The notes: generated from the sequence alone by a model not told the origin. Shown: positions 37,062 to 45,768, counted from the stretch's first letter. The stretch is 64,000 nt of DNA from Bradyrhizobium arachidis (GCF_024758505.1 NZ_CP077970.1:8370001-8434000), one strand, 5' to 3'. Numbers and translations: made by a program.

Positions 37062-37970
37062 ATGACCGATCTGCGACATCATTTGCGCGGCCTCTGGCTG
37101 CCGCTGGTCACGCCGTTTCGCGACGGCCGCCTCGACGAGACATCGCTCAAGCGGCTGACGCGCCACTACACGGCAGAGGCCGTCGACGGCTTCATCCTTG
37201 GCGCGACGTCGGGCGAAGGCATGACACTGCGGACCGCTGAGCTCGAACGCCTGGTCGCGACCGTGCGCGACGAGATGGCGGCCGCGCGCCGCAGCGTTCC
37301 GATTCTGCTGGGGCTGTCGGGCGCCGACACGCAGGCGATGCAGGACCGCCTCGACGAGAGCGCCGACTGGCCGATCGACGGCTATCTGATCGCAAGCCCC
37401 TATTATGTGCGGCCCTCGCAGCGCGGACTGCTGGCGCATTTCGAGCGGCTTGCCGATCACGCCGCCTGGCCGCTGGCGCTCTACAACATCCCCTATCGCA
37501 CCGCCGTCAACATGACGAACCAGACGCTGCTCCGTCTTGCCGAGCATCCAAACATCGTCGGTCTGAAGGATTGCTGCGCGAGCCGCGACCAGACCATCGC
37601 CTTGCTGCGCGACCGTCCCAAGGGTTTTCGCGTGCTGACCGGCGAGGACGCCAACTACCATGAGGCGCTCAGCGACGGCGCCGACGGCGGCATTTTGCTT
37701 TCGGCCCATATCGAGACCGCAACCTTCGCCGCCGTGCAAAGCGAATTGAAGCGCGGCAATGCCGATGCCGCGCTTGCGCGCTGGCAGGAGGTCGCGGAGC
37801 TGACGCGGCTCTTGTTCACCGAGCCGAGCCCGGCGCCGGCAAAGTACTGGCTGTGGCGCACGGGCCTGATCGACAGCCCGGAGGTGCGCCTGCCGATGGT
37901 GGAGATCGGCAGCGAGCTCGCAGCGACGCTCGATCGCGAGATCGAGCGCAGGGTGAAGGTGGCGGCGTAG
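37062..37970 (+). CDS. DapA-family lyase (dihydrodipicolinate synthase-like)
   Basis: A 302-residue TIM-barrel aldolase of the DapA/NAL family. The Schiff-base lysine is Lys169 in GLKDCC, the active-site Tyr is in YNIPYRTA, and the substrate loop has GATSGEGMTL. True DapA proteins and other aldolases look alike at this level; the DapA reaction joins pyruvate and aspartate semialdehyde to a lysine precursor. Start ATG 37062 with GGAGAAGGA upstream. No other lysine genes are nearby, so the call is to family level. Confidence 0.88.
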   Translation: MTDLRHHLRGLWLPLVTPFRDGRLDETSLKRLTRHYTAEAVDGFILGATSGEGMTLRTAELERLVATVRDEMAAARRSVPILLGLSGADTQAMQDRLDESADWPIDGYLIASPYYVRPSQRGLLAHFERLADHAAWPLALYNIPYRTAVNMTNQTLLRLAEHPNIVGLKDCCASRDQTIALLRDRPKGFRVLTGEDANYHEALSDGADGGILLSAHIETATFAAVQSELKRGNADAALARWQEVAELTRLLFTEPSPAPAKYWLWRTGLIDSPEVRLPMVEIGSELAATLDREIERRVKVAA

Positions 37971-37999
37971 CGTTCTTCGATCCGATGCACGGTGCGCGC

Positions 38000-38207
38000 T
38001 TACCCTCCCCTGGAGGGGTCCGCGACGAGCGGAGCTCGCGCGAGGGTCGGCTCACATGGAGCGAAGCGTAATGTGAGACGGGGTGGGGTGATCTCTCAAC
38101 ACGGGCACTGCTCGATGTGGAGAGACCGTCACCCCACCCCGCTCGCGCTGCGCGCGATCGACCCACGAGCGAGCTACGCTCGTCTCGGACCCCTCCAGGG
38201 GAGGGTA
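38000..38207. repeat. 208-base inverted-repeat element (MITE-like)
   Basis: Perfect 23-base terminal inverted repeats (38000-38022 and 38185-38207, containing CCCTCCCCTGGAGGGG) flank internal arms CGGGGTGGGGTGA / TCACCCCACCCCG (38079-38091 and 38129-38141) and CTCACAT / ATGTGAG. The whole can fold into one long hairpin. It codes for nothing and looks like a mobile, non-autonomous repeat. A single arm lies at 18599. Confidence 0.85.
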
Positions 38208-38327
38208 AGAAGCACCGTGGTTAACCCCGCGTGAATCCCTATCGCATTGCCGCATGACGCATCCACGTCTCGTTTACGCATCGAGTCCTATCGTTTCCCC
38301 CGAGAATAAAAATCAGAGGGGGAAACC

Positions 38328-38477
38328 ATGGGGCTTCGTCACCGCGACGGCATTGCGCAGAATTATGCGCCTGCCGATCTGCTGCAGGGAATCTTGGTGA
38401 TTTCGTCGTTCGGCTTCTGGGCCGTGATGCTCGGCCTGATGCCGGTGCTGCTGTTTCGCGTCTGGCTCGCCGGCTGA
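38328..38477 (+). CDS. 49-residue single-helix membrane protein, copy 1
   Basis: Starts MGLRHRDGIAQNYAPADLLQ and continues with one transmembrane helix ending GFWAVMLGLMPVLLFRVWLAG. GAGGGGGAAA precedes the ATG. The next gene (38603) is the same length and has a matching C-terminal half, which supports a real pair. The N-terminal 20 residues are polar and would lie on one side of the membrane. Function unknown. Confidence 0.65.
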   Translation: MGLRHRDGIAQNYAPADLLQGILVISSFGFWAVMLGLMPVLLFRVWLAG

Positions 38478-38602
38478 TACAGACGCTGCCGTGGTTAATC
38501 CGCGGTAGTGCTTGTGTTCAAATGCGAGCGAAATCGCGACCGGGATTTTAAGCCGGCGCTGGTATCACTGAGCCCATAAGCGAAGAAATCGCGGGGGCGA
38601 TC

Positions 38603-38752
38603 GTGAATACAGAAGGTAATTTGGCGCCTGTCTATCAGGCCGCCGATCAGCAGGGCTTTACCACCGAGGACATTCTCTGGGCCGCCGGCATCTGGTCGGT
38701 GATTTTGACGCTGTCGCCGGTCATCGTGTTCTACGTGCTGATGGTGGCGTAG
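38603..38752 (+). CDS. 49-residue single-helix membrane protein, copy 2
   Basis: Starts with GTG (MNTEGNLAPVYQAADQQGFT) with GGGGG upstream, then one helix with GIWSVILTLSPVIVFYVLMVA. The C-terminal helix aligns with copy 1: G-[FI]-W-[AS]-V-[MI]-L-x-L-x-P-V-x-x-F-x-V. The upstream DNA also matches (CCGTGGTTAA at 38214 and 38489), so a unit of about 275 bases was duplicated. Function unknown. Confidence 0.65.
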   Translation: MNTEGNLAPVYQAADQQGFTTEDILWAAGIWSVILTLSPVIVFYVLMVA

Positions 38753-38777
38753 CCACCTCAACACTGGCAGAAACGCA

Positions 38778-38801
38778 AAACGCGCGGACGACCGCGCGTT
38801 T
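38778..38801. terminator. Bidirectional hairpin between copy 2 and ParA
   Basis: AAACGCGCGG and CCGCGCGTTT form a perfect 10-base stem with a four-base loop. The minus strand reads TTTT after the stem. It separates two convergent genes. Confidence 0.8.
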
Positions 38802-38827
38802 CCGCCGGGCAATGAAGAAATTGAAAC

Positions 38828-39505
38828 TTACGCTGCCTGCTTGTGCATCGCGCCCGAGGCCGACACCGTGCCGCGGATCGCCTTGACCGAACGCTCGATC
38901 GCGGCCCACAGCCTTGCAATCTCCTGTGCCGCCCGGCTCTCGGCCTGATATTCGCGCGCGCCTTCGCCGTGGCTCAGTGCCATCAACAAATCCGAACGAT
39001 TGGTGATCTGACCGCCCCACACCGGTGCGCGAAACTTCGTCAACGCCTCGCGGGCGATGGTGACGATCGGGCTTTCGGCTTCGTCGCGGCGTGCGGGTGC
39101 ACCGTTCAGCACGACCGCGTAGGGCTTGCGCGCCGCACGGCACATCTGAATCGTTTCCTGCACCGCGTTGACGTCGAACACGCCGGGCCGCGCCGGGATG
39201 ATCACCATCGTGGCGTTGCGGATCGCGTCGTCGACGACGGCCGAGAGATTCGGCGGCGTGTCGATCAACACCCACTCATAACCGTCGCGCTTGGCAGCGG
39301 AGACGATACCGCTGACAGAATTCACCGCGGCCTTGATCGGCGGTTCGTTGGTGCCGCGCAGCTTGTGCCACAGCGTCAAGGACCCCTGCGGATCCGCGTC
39401 GACGAGCAGGATAGGCTTGGTCGCCTTGATCTGCGCTGCGAGATGTGCGGCCAGGGTACTCTTGCCCGAGCCGCCCTTACGCGATGCGAAAACAATAACG
39501 TTCAT
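38828..39505 (-). CDS. ParA/Soj-like ATPase, orphan
   Basis: A 225-residue deviant-Walker ATPase: KGGSGKSTLAAHLAAQ, DADPQGSLTLWHKLR, LIDTPPNLSAVVDDAIRNAT, VIIPARPGVFDVNAV. These are ParA/MinD features. No parB or obvious parS lies alongside; the family also positions flagella, plasmids or protein clusters. A perfect 18-base palindrome lies 38 bases upstream of its start (39543-39560) and may be its operator. Confidence 0.87.
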   Translation of the reverse strand: MNVIVFASRKGGSGKSTLAAHLAAQIKATKPILLVDADPQGSLTLWHKLRGTNEPPIKAAVNSVSGIVSAAKRDGYEWVLIDTPPNLSAVVDDAIRNATMVIIPARPGVFDVNAVQETIQMCRAARKPYAVVLNGAPARRDEAESPIVTIAREALTKFRAPVWGGQITNRSDLLMALSHGEGAREYQAESRAAQEIARLWAAIERSVKAIRGTVSASGAMHKQAA

Positions 39506-39542
39506 ACCTCTGGCCTCCAGATTGACCCCAGGTCACGAAAAT

Positions 39543-39560
39543 GAATCAGCGCGCTGATTC
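39543..39560. promoter_or_regulatory. Perfect palindrome upstream of the parA-like gene
   Basis: GAATCAGCGCGCTGATTC is fully symmetric. Its start is 38 bases upstream of the parA-like ATG at 39505, where an autorepressor site or a centromere-like site would be expected. It does not match the usual chromosomal parS (TGTTTCACGTGAAACA). Confidence 0.5.
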
Positions 39561-40051
39561 GTGAAAGAAAAATTTACCGGGAGTTGCGTCGGCGCCACGA
39601 AATAACAGGCGTGTTGGCTTTTGAGTCACACTGTACCGCGCGAGGCAGACACAAACCGCCATGAATAGCCTGTCGGGCAGGCAATCGTGCGCTTTTTGAG
39701 CATCCGATTGGGCCGAAGCGGAACGCAACCTGCCCGAGCAAACCGATTTTCGACTCTTTTCCGTCCGATCCGCCTGGTAATTGCTGCAGACAACCGGCGG
39801 CTCGACGCGAACAAACAGAGTCCGTTGAGTCATTTTGACTCAGGCGAGGCCACACCGTCATGGCCGGGCATAGGCGTCCGAAGGACGGCGTCGCTTCCGC
39901 TCGCCTATGTCCCGGCTATCCGCGACCTTTCCCGCCGCACGAAGAACGTGGATGCCCGGGACATCTAGCGCGAAGACGCGCTTCGCGCTTCTGCCCGGGC
40001 ATGACGGAGGGAGCGCAGTTTCAACTTGGGAACGGATCGATCCGCCAGAGC
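39561..40051. repeat. Non-coding region with palindromic repeats
   Basis: About 490 bases between the parA-like promoter and a small exported gene. Near 39855-40005 are GGCCGGGCATAGGCGTCCGAAGGACGGCG, CGCCTATGTCCCGGCTAT and GATGCCCGGGACATC...TGCCCGGGCATGACGG, in inverted orientations. No frame with recognisable homology is seen. Confidence 0.55.
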
Positions 40052-40432
40052 CTAACCTTCGGTCTTCGGCTTCTTCTTCTTGCTCGCGCTCGTCGTCTTC
40101 TTGGTTGCGACCGGCTTGGGCTTCTTCGCTGTTGCGACCGGCTTGATGTTGGTCGGCCGTCCCGCGGCCTCGCCCGGCTCGGGGCCGGGCCGGAAGTGGG
40201 CCCGGCACTGCGGCGAGAGCTGCGACTTCCTCTGGATCATGCAGGCGGTGATGGCGTCGACGTTCGGAATGAACTGGCCGCACAGCCGCATCGCGTCGGG
40301 CGTGCAGGCCTGCTCCTGCTCCGGCGTATAGGCATGGCTGGTCGCGGGCGGGATCAGAACGGTGAGCGCGGCCGCAAAGGCCGCGGCACAGGCAAAACTC
40401 CCCAAGCGGAACGCCGGCATCCATCCCCCCAT
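40052..40432 (-). CDS. Small exported Cys-containing protein with Lys-rich tail
   Basis: A 126-residue protein with a signal peptide ending ATSHA, then four cysteines (ACTPDAMRLCGQFIPNVDAITACMIQRKSQLSPQCRAHF) and a C-terminal tail rich in Lys, Pro and Ala that ends KKKKPKTEG. I recall similar uncharacterised proteins in Bradyrhizobium. The start is uncertain (ATG 40432 or 40420), and neither has a good ribosome site. The positively charged tail suggests interaction with nucleic acid or envelope polymers; that is guesswork. Confidence 0.65.
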   Translation of the reverse strand: MGGWMPAFRLGSFACAAAFAAALTVLIPPATSHAYTPEQEQACTPDAMRLCGQFIPNVDAITACMIQRKSQLSPQCRAHFRPGPEPGEAAGRPTNIKPVATAKKPKPVATKKTTSASKKKKPKTEG

Positions 40433-40540
40433 CGCCAAAGTCGAATCAAATGATGGGCGAACGCCTGCGGCTTGGCAAGGCAAGGTGGTGACGACATTTC
40501 GCCCCTGTGCGCTCCGGGCAACAGGGCGCCCGACCGTGCT

Positions 40541-40804
40541 CTAGCGGAAGACCAGCCAGACCAAGGGCACCAAAAGGCTGAGACTGACGCTGCCTGCGAG
40601 CAGCCCGCGGCCGATCTTGCCCAGCATGGACAACTGCGAGGGATCGCGATCGGGCAGCAGGTCGAGCCAGCGGCGGAAGCGGGAGAGCAGCCATCCGAGC
40701 AGATCAAGCAGCCAAAGGGTCAGGCGGAAGACAGCTTCGATCAGCCTCAGTACGAGTTCGATGACGACGTCAGCCGCTTCGAAGACGACCTCGAACAACT
40801 CCAT
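40541..40804 (-). CDS. Small hydrophobic protein of unknown function
   Basis: An 87-residue protein starting MELFEVVFEAADVVIELVLRLIEAVFRLTLWLLDLLGWLL with two hydrophobic stretches, a basic loop (SRFRRWLD) and a C-terminal helix (SLSLLVPLVWLVF). The start is uncertain; the frame is open to 40888. A sequence resembling a thiamine pyrophosphate riboswitch core lies about 100 bases upstream on the same strand. I do not recognise the family. Confidence 0.55.
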   Translation of the reverse strand: MELFEVVFEAADVVIELVLRLIEAVFRLTLWLLDLLGWLLSRFRRWLDLLPDRDPSQLSMLGKIGRGLLAGSVSLSLLVPLVWLVFR

Positions 40805-40900
40805 ACCCAACCCGCAACCGCTGTCGCCCGGTCCACTCCCGATGACTTGGGCACCGGGACGGCCCGCCGGGAGTAGCATGCCGGGCACAACTCCGTGATA

Positions 40901-40964
40901 TCAGGGGTAAACCCTTGGCAGCGCTGGCGAGATCAGGTTCGGCCTTCCGGCTCGCAGGCCCCTC
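40901..40964 (-). promoter_or_regulatory. Degenerate TPP-riboswitch-like element
   Basis: On the minus strand the core GAACCTGATCT is followed by CGCCAGCG, as in the THI box (GAACCTGATCTGG...CCAGCG). AGGGG and CCCCT close the region like a P1 stem. The pyrophosphate arm loop is missing and the CTGAGA segment is degenerate, so function is doubtful. Confidence 0.25.
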
Positions 40965-41130
40965 AAACAAAAACATCGAAACAACCCCATGCAAAGTAGC
41001 CGGCGGGGCCCGCGCCGTCAGTTGCTGATTTTACGAAATTCGGTTGACACGTCGGGCAAATCGGGTACATAATGCCATCATCGGTGGCGCGGGGGTTCGT
41101 CGGCTGGTATCGCCATGAAATGAGGGCCGC

Positions 41131-42075
41131 ATGGCCACTGTGTTGATCGTCGCGCCGGTGTTTGCCCTGATCGCGGCCGGCTATGCGTCGGTGCTGTTTC
41201 GCTTCGTCTCCGAGACCGCGCACAAGGGCATCTCCGAATTCGCCTTCAGCATCGCCATCCCTGCCCTGCTCTTCCGCACCATCGTCGTGTCGGAATTCCC
41301 CGATGTCAGCCCCTGGCGGATGTGGGGCGCCTATTACGGCGCGCTCGCCATCACCTGGATCGCGGCGCTGGCGCTCTCGGCCCTGCTGCGCGCGCGGCGC
41401 GAGGATCGCGAGGACGGCGTCGTGTTCGCGATCGGCTCGGTCTACGGCAACATCGTGATGCTCGGCATTCCCTTGACGCTCTCTGCGCTCGGCAGCCAGG
41501 CCGCCGGTCCCCTAGCCCTCATCCTGTCGGTCAACACGCCGCTACTCTGGCTCTGCGGCACGCTGCAGATGGAATGGGTCGACCGCAGGCAGACCGGCTC
41601 GGCCGTGTCGATCATCGGGCCGGTGATTTTGGATCTCGCGCGCAACCCGATCATGCTGGCGATCGGTTTTGGCGTCGTCTGGCGCTTCACCGGTCTTGGT
41701 CTCAATCCCATCGTCGACAAGACGATCGAGCTGCTGGCGCAGGCGGGTTCGCCGGCGGCGCTGATCGCGCTCGGCATCAACCTGTTCCGCTTCGAGGTGA
41801 AGGGCGAAAGACTGACCGTCGTCGCGATGTGCGCACTCAAGCTGCTGGCGATGCCGGCGGCCGCCTTCGTGCTGGCAAAACTGTTGAACCTGCCGCCGAC
41901 CGCGGCCGGCGTCGTCGTGCTGCTCGCGGCCATGCCGACCGGCGCCAACGCCTACATCTTTGCGGTTCAGTATCAACGGCTGGTGAACCCGGTGTCGGGC
42001 GCGGTTGCGCTGGGCACGCTGCTGGCGGCAGCGACGCTGCCGGTGGTGGTGGTGATCGTGGCGGGGGTGCACTGA
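41131..42075 (+). CDS. AEC-family transporter (auxin efflux carrier superfamily)
   Basis: A 314-residue membrane carrier with about ten helices. The N-terminal five-helix repeat has ISEFAFSIAIPALLFRTIVVSEF; the second has AQAGSPAALIALGINLFRFEVKG and LNLPPTAAGVVVLLAAMPTGANAYIFAVQYQRLVNPVSGAVALGTLL. AEC proteins carry small organic acids such as malate in bacteria; plant PIN relatives carry auxin, but that name does not establish the substrate here. Six partial copies of its 3' part follow downstream. Confidence 0.9.
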   Translation: MATVLIVAPVFALIAAGYASVLFRFVSETAHKGISEFAFSIAIPALLFRTIVVSEFPDVSPWRMWGAYYGALAITWIAALALSALLRARREDREDGVVFAIGSVYGNIVMLGIPLTLSALGSQAAGPLALILSVNTPLLWLCGTLQMEWVDRRQTGSAVSIIGPVILDLARNPIMLAIGFGVVWRFTGLGLNPIVDKTIELLAQAGSPAALIALGINLFRFEVKGERLTVVAMCALKLLAMPAAAFVLAKLLNLPPTAAGVVVLLAAMPTGANAYIFAVQYQRLVNPVSGAVALGTLLAAATLPVVVVIVAGVH

Positions 42076-42093
42076 GGCGCGACGGCCGCTCGG

Positions 42094-42681
42094 TCATCCG
42101 GGTGCATCGGAGCGAGGTGCCGGCCGGCGCAGGCGCAGGATCAAGCGGATCGCCAGCCAGAGCATGAGAGCGACGAGCGCGAAGGCCGCGACCGGCGCGG
42201 CCAAAGCAAGAATTGAAACGAGGAGCGCACCGCCCAGTTCGGCGGTCGCGACCGTCGAGTTGCCGAGGCCGGCCGTCATCACCGTCGATTTGGCGCGCAC
42301 CGCCGCGGTGACGCCGTGCACGATTCCGGCCGTGCCGCCACCGGCGACGATGGCGGCGGTCCATTTCATCATCGGCGGCAGGTCTGCCATCGTCGCCGCC
42401 GACAAAATGGCACCGGCGATCATGGCGAAGGGCGCGGCGATGACATCGAGCAGATTGTCCACGCCGGGAATGAAATAGGCGCCGACTTCCACGAGCGCCG
42501 CCACGCCCAGCATCAGCATCGCGGCGGGTGTTCCGAGCCACGCAAAACCGTCGCCCAGCGGAAGCGTACCGGTATAGGCCGCCACGCTAGCAACCAGCAT
42601 CGGCAAAAACACGCGAAAACCCGTCGCGGCCGCAAGGCCGACACCGAGCGCGATCGACAACACGAGATCGGAGTTCGACAT
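42094..42681 (-). CDS. DUF4126 family membrane protein
   Basis: A 195-residue protein with several hydrophobic helices. Family signs: MSNSDLVLSIALGVGLAAATGFRVFLPML, AYTGTLPLGDGFAWLGTP, ALVEVGAYFIPGVDNLLDVIAAP, and ATMADLPPMMKWTAAIVAGGGTAGIVHGVT. Function unknown. ATG 42681 is preceded by GGGGA; the frame is open far upstream as a shadow. It sits between the intact AEC gene and its first 3' fragment. Confidence 0.83.
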   Translation of the reverse strand: MSNSDLVLSIALGVGLAAATGFRVFLPMLVASVAAYTGTLPLGDGFAWLGTPAAMLMLGVAALVEVGAYFIPGVDNLLDVIAAPFAMIAGAILSAATMADLPPMMKWTAAIVAGGGTAGIVHGVTAAVRAKSTVMTAGLGNSTVATAELGGALLVSILALAAPVAAFALVALMLWLAIRLILRLRRPAPRSDAPG

Positions 42682-42752
42682 GAGATCCCCAATCGGACGA
42701 TAGGACGCGACCATCCTAGCGGGTCGACGCCCGATTTCCGAGATGTGCCATG

Positions 42753-42815
42753 GTGCCGGGCACGCTCCTGGCGGCGGCGATGTTGCCGGTGGTGGTGGTG
42801 ATCGTGGCGGGGTGA
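42753..42815 (+). pseudogene. AEC gene fragment 1 (last 20 codons)
   Basis: Encodes GTLLAAAMLPVVVVIVAG and a stop. This matches the end of the intact AEC protein (GTLLAAATLPVVVVIVAGVH) with only a few differences at DNA level. No start or body. It stands between the DUF4126 gene and an NTF2-like gene. Confidence 0.85.
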
Positions 42816-42887
42816 GCCCCCTATTATGATTTTGCCTTCGCACGCAAAGGTCGCTATTTTGCGATGGTACCATCACGGGAGGCGGCT

Positions 42888-43292
42888 ATGGGGAATCGCG
42901 AGGAAATGCTCGACGTCATCAAGCGCGCTTACGCCGCGCGCGGCGACGGTGATTTGGAGGGCCTGGTTGCAGCTTTTCATCCCCAAGGCTCGTTCAACTT
43001 GGTGGGCGACAGAAGCGCGCTCCACCTGACAGGAAGTGTGGAGGGGCACCCGACCCTGCGTGAGGCCTTCGGTCAATTCATCGCCCATTTCGATTTCCAG
43101 AAGCGCGAGATCCTGACCGAGCTGGTCGACGGAAATCGCGTTGCAGTCCAGTCCCGAATGGTCATCCGACATAATCCAAGCGGGAAGGTTTTCAGCACCG
43201 AGATTTTGGACCTGTTCAAGTTTCAGGATGGCAAGATCGTCGAGCTGGTCGAGTTTGCGGACACTGCGCTGGTCAAGGCCATCATCTCCTGA
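42888..43292 (+). CDS. NTF2-like (SnoaL) protein
   Basis: A 134-residue cone-fold protein: MLDVIKRAYAARGDGDLEGLVAAFHPQGSFNLVG, LREAFGQFIAHFDFQKREILTELVDGNRVAVQSRMVIRH, FKFQDGKIVELVEFADTALVKAI. Related in fold to the protein at 14716. GGGAGG precedes ATG 42888. It lies between two AEC fragments, so it came with one of the duplicated segments or was inserted. Function unknown. Confidence 0.85.
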   Translation: MGNREEMLDVIKRAYAARGDGDLEGLVAAFHPQGSFNLVGDRSALHLTGSVEGHPTLREAFGQFIAHFDFQKREILTELVDGNRVAVQSRMVIRHNPSGKVFSTEILDLFKFQDGKIVELVEFADTALVKAIIS

Positions 43293-43351
43293 CGCGCGAT
43301 GGGTCTGGATTGAATCGCGCCAGGGAGGCGAGAAGCTCAGCAGCGGCCTGG

Positions 43352-43569
43352 TGTGAGCGCTCAAACTTGCTGGCGATGCCGGCGGTCGCCTTCGTATGGC
43401 CGGCGTCGTCGTGCTGCTCGCGGCCATGCCGACCGGCGCCAACGCCTACATCTTTGCGGTTCAGTATCAGCGGCTGGTGAACCCGGTGTCGGCCGCGGTG
43501 GTGCTGGGCACGCTGCTGGCGGCAGCGACGTTGCCGGTGGTGGTGGTGATCGTAGCGGGGGTGCCATAG
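43352..43569 (+). pseudogene. AEC gene fragment 2
   Basis: About 218 bases matching the last quarter of the intact AEC gene, nearly identical from GGCGTCGTCGTGCTGCTC to the stop. About 35 bases that include the LAKLLNLPP codons are deleted. The fragment has no start. It ends in TAG in the same place as the intact gene. The next regulator gene begins about 180 bases later. Confidence 0.88.
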
Positions 43570-43751
43570 CTCCGTGAGCGCATGACAACTGAATCTCACC
43601 TGCGAAGGAGCATCATTTTACCCATCCTGGCCCGTAAGTTTCGGCAAGTCTTGAGTTTTCCGCTATAGACTTGCGGGCGGACTTGCTCCCGGACTGCTCT
43701 CACGCGAAATTTGCTCGTCCTATCGAAAACACCTTTGGGGGAGGGTGCGAA

Positions 43752-44852
43752 TTGGTCGACAAGCGAAAACTTGAGGACGTCAGTCGCCACATAGGAGAGG
43801 CTGTTCTCGATCCTCAGCAGTGGTCGACGCTGATGGAGGATATTTGCAAAGCCGTCGGCGCAACAGGCGCCGCAATGCTTCAGAGCGACATCCGAACCGA
43901 AGACATTCCGCGGACCGCGTCCGTCGCGGAATTCTTCGACAAGGGCTATTTTCAGAACAACTTGCACGTGGGTGACGTCCGCGCAAAACGAGGCGTGCCG
44001 CTGCTGCTGACCAGGACGAATGTGGTCACGGACGCGGACCTGTTCAGATCCGAAACCGAAATGCTGCGGGATCCTCTTTACGCCGCGCTTGGCGAGTGGG
44101 GGCTGAAATGGTTTGCGGCGGTTGGTTTCCGCGCAGGCCCGGCGCTCTGGGGTCTCACGATCCAGAGACCCCCTCAACAAGGTATGTTCGACGGCGATGA
44201 AGTCGCTATCCTGTCACAGCTTTCGTCGCGGCTGACCGAGGCTGCGACGCTCTCGACCGCCGTCGGTCGAACGGCCATTGCGAGTCTTACGAACGCGCTC
44301 GATCTGATGGAGCGGCCGGCGCTTGCGATCGACCGCCGCGGCGGCCTGCTTGGGATCAACAACAAGGCTGAAACCTATCTCGGTCGTGAATTGGTCGTTC
44401 GCGGCGGTCGGCTCTCGCTGACCGACAAGGATGCGAATACCGAGCTGATCCGACGGACAGATCAACTCCGGCTCATGTCGGATCTGCAAGCCGCACGTCT
44501 TTCGCCCGTGGTGATCAATCGCACGTCACGAAGGCCGCTGGTGCTGCAGCTCCTGCCCGTCCCGCCGGCCGCACGGAGCCCGTTTCTGGGCGCGCGCGCT
44601 ATTCTCGTGCTCAAGGACCTGGAGAGGTCCGCCACGTTCAGCCAGGAGCTGATCGTCAAGCTCTTCAACCTCACCCCGGCACAAGCCAGGCTCGGCATCC
44701 GTGTCGCCAATGGCGCCTCGCTGGAAGAGGCTGCAGCCGAATTGGGAGTGGCCCTGGAAACCGCGCGAAATCACCTAAAAGCTATTTTTGCGAAGACCGA
44801 CACCCACCGACAGGGAGAGCTGATCGCCCTCCTCAACAAGATCGCAAAGTAG
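43752..44852 (+). CDS. LuxR-type transcriptional regulator
   Basis: A 366-residue protein. The C-terminal HTH is [57 protein letters not shown], close to the LuxR/GerE class. The N-terminal 280 residues have no family I can name but may hold a PAS-like or GAF-like sensor. The start is probably TTG 43752, with GGGGGAGGG upstream; the frame is open to 43671. It lies in an AT-richer stretch of accessory DNA. Confidence 0.82.
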   Translation: MVDKRKLEDVSRHIGEAVLDPQQWSTLMEDICKAVGATGAAMLQSDIRTEDIPRTASVAEFFDKGYFQNNLHVGDVRAKRGVPLLLTRTNVVTDADLFRSETEMLRDPLYAALGEWGLKWFAAVGFRAGPALWGLTIQRPPQQGMFDGDEVAILSQLSSRLTEAATLSTAVGRTAIASLTNALDLMERPALAIDRRGGLLGINNKAETYLGRELVVRGGRLSLTDKDANTELIRRTDQLRLMSDLQAARLSPVVINRTSRRPLVLQLLPVPPAARSPFLGARAILVLKDLERSATFSQELIVKLFNLTPAQARLGIRVANGASLEEAAAELGVALETARNHLKAIFAKTDTHRQGELIALLNKIAK

Positions 44853-44940
44853 GCCAGCGATCATCGGTTACGATTGTTTAACTGACACGCCCGACCATAG
44901 TCGGCTGAGCAAGCTGTCATTGACGCTCGGAAAAAGAAGC

Positions 44941-45222
44941 ATGGCCCGCTCGATCCGAATTGATTTCGAGATACCAACAGCACCGGGGTTGGACCAAAAT
45001 TTGGCCATACACGATTTGCGCAACTTCGCTGAAGAGCTGAGCTTGACACTGGGCGAACTAGGCCATTTGCCGATGGAGCAGGCCGATGCTGCAACAGACA
45101 GCGTAACGATCAGTGATATCAAGACGAGGAATGTTCGTCGCTGCCGCGAGCACGTTGAGGGACTACTCGAAAAGTACCACATCCGCGCAAACGTTATCGA
45201 TCAGCCGCCGAATGCGATATGA
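44941..45222 (+). CDS. Hypothetical protein
   Basis: A 93-residue protein starting [41 protein letters not shown]. Its last part is a helix ([20 protein letters not shown]). The composition is close to that of small soluble proteins rather than random frames. No homology recognised. It follows the LuxR gene by 88 bases. Confidence is limited by length. Confidence 0.5.
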   Translation: MARSIRIDFEIPTAPGLDQNLAIHDLRNFAEELSLTLGELGHLPMEQADAATDSVTISDIKTRNVRRCREHVEGLLEKYHIRANVIDQPPNAI

Positions 45223-45297
45223 GCTGCGCTGACATGCGCAAAATTTCCACTTAGGGTCAAAGGCCGAAGAACTCAGGGCGAGCGCAACTGGTCTGCT

Positions 45298-45768
45298 TCA
45301 CCCCTGTTCGCAAGCCACGCGCTCCATCCGTGTGTCGGGAATGGTCACGCCCCGCTTGGTGGTCGAGCCCGAGCCAACAACTACAAATCCATGACGGTCA
45401 TAGAACTCTTCTGCCCCGAGCACAGACTTCACGATCGAAATGATCGCCCCCCTCCGCGTGGCATCCTCAAGACATGCGGACAGGAGAACCGACCCTACGC
45501 CGCGACGCTGGAAATCGGGATGCACGAAGAGCGAGAGCAACTCGTCCTCTTGCCAACAGGCATAACCGATCACCTGCCCAGCATCGTCGGCGACGAAAAA
45601 GCGTTCGCCGGCTGCCGCTGCCCGGAGATAGCCCTGAGGCGTCCGACCTGCCATCCATGCCTCAATCTGCGCGCGGGTATAGCGGCCCAATAGCGTGCGT
45701 TCGAGGCACATGCCGTGGATGGCGTGAATTGCGTCAGCATCGCTCGGCGCCATGACGCGGACTATCAT
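45298..45768 (-). CDS. GNAT-family N-acetyltransferase
   Basis: A 156-residue enzyme: MIVRVMAPSDADAIHAIH at the N-terminus, the acetyl-CoA motif LSLFVHPDFQRRGVGSVLLSACLEDATRRG (Q/R-x-x-G-x-G/A), and EEFYDRHGFVVVGSGS near the end. Substrate unknown. The start is ATG 45768; the frame is open to 45831. It is on the minus strand, opposite to the flanking AEC fragment that begins about 100 bases beyond its start. Confidence 0.85.
   Translation of the reverse strand: MIVRVMAPSDADAIHAIHGMCLERTLLGRYTRAQIEAWMAGRTPQGYLRAAAAGERFFVADDAGQVIGYACWQEDELLSLFVHPDFQRRGVGSVLLSACLEDATRRGAIISIVKSVLGAEEFYDRHGFVVVGSGSTTKRGVTIPDTRMERVACEQG

Noticed and set aside
40890..40964. Signal recognition particle RNA
   Set aside because: CCGGAAGG and GCTGCCAAGG on the minus strand recall the 4.5S RNA tip, but they are separated and in the wrong arrangement; the TPP-like reading explains more of the sequence.
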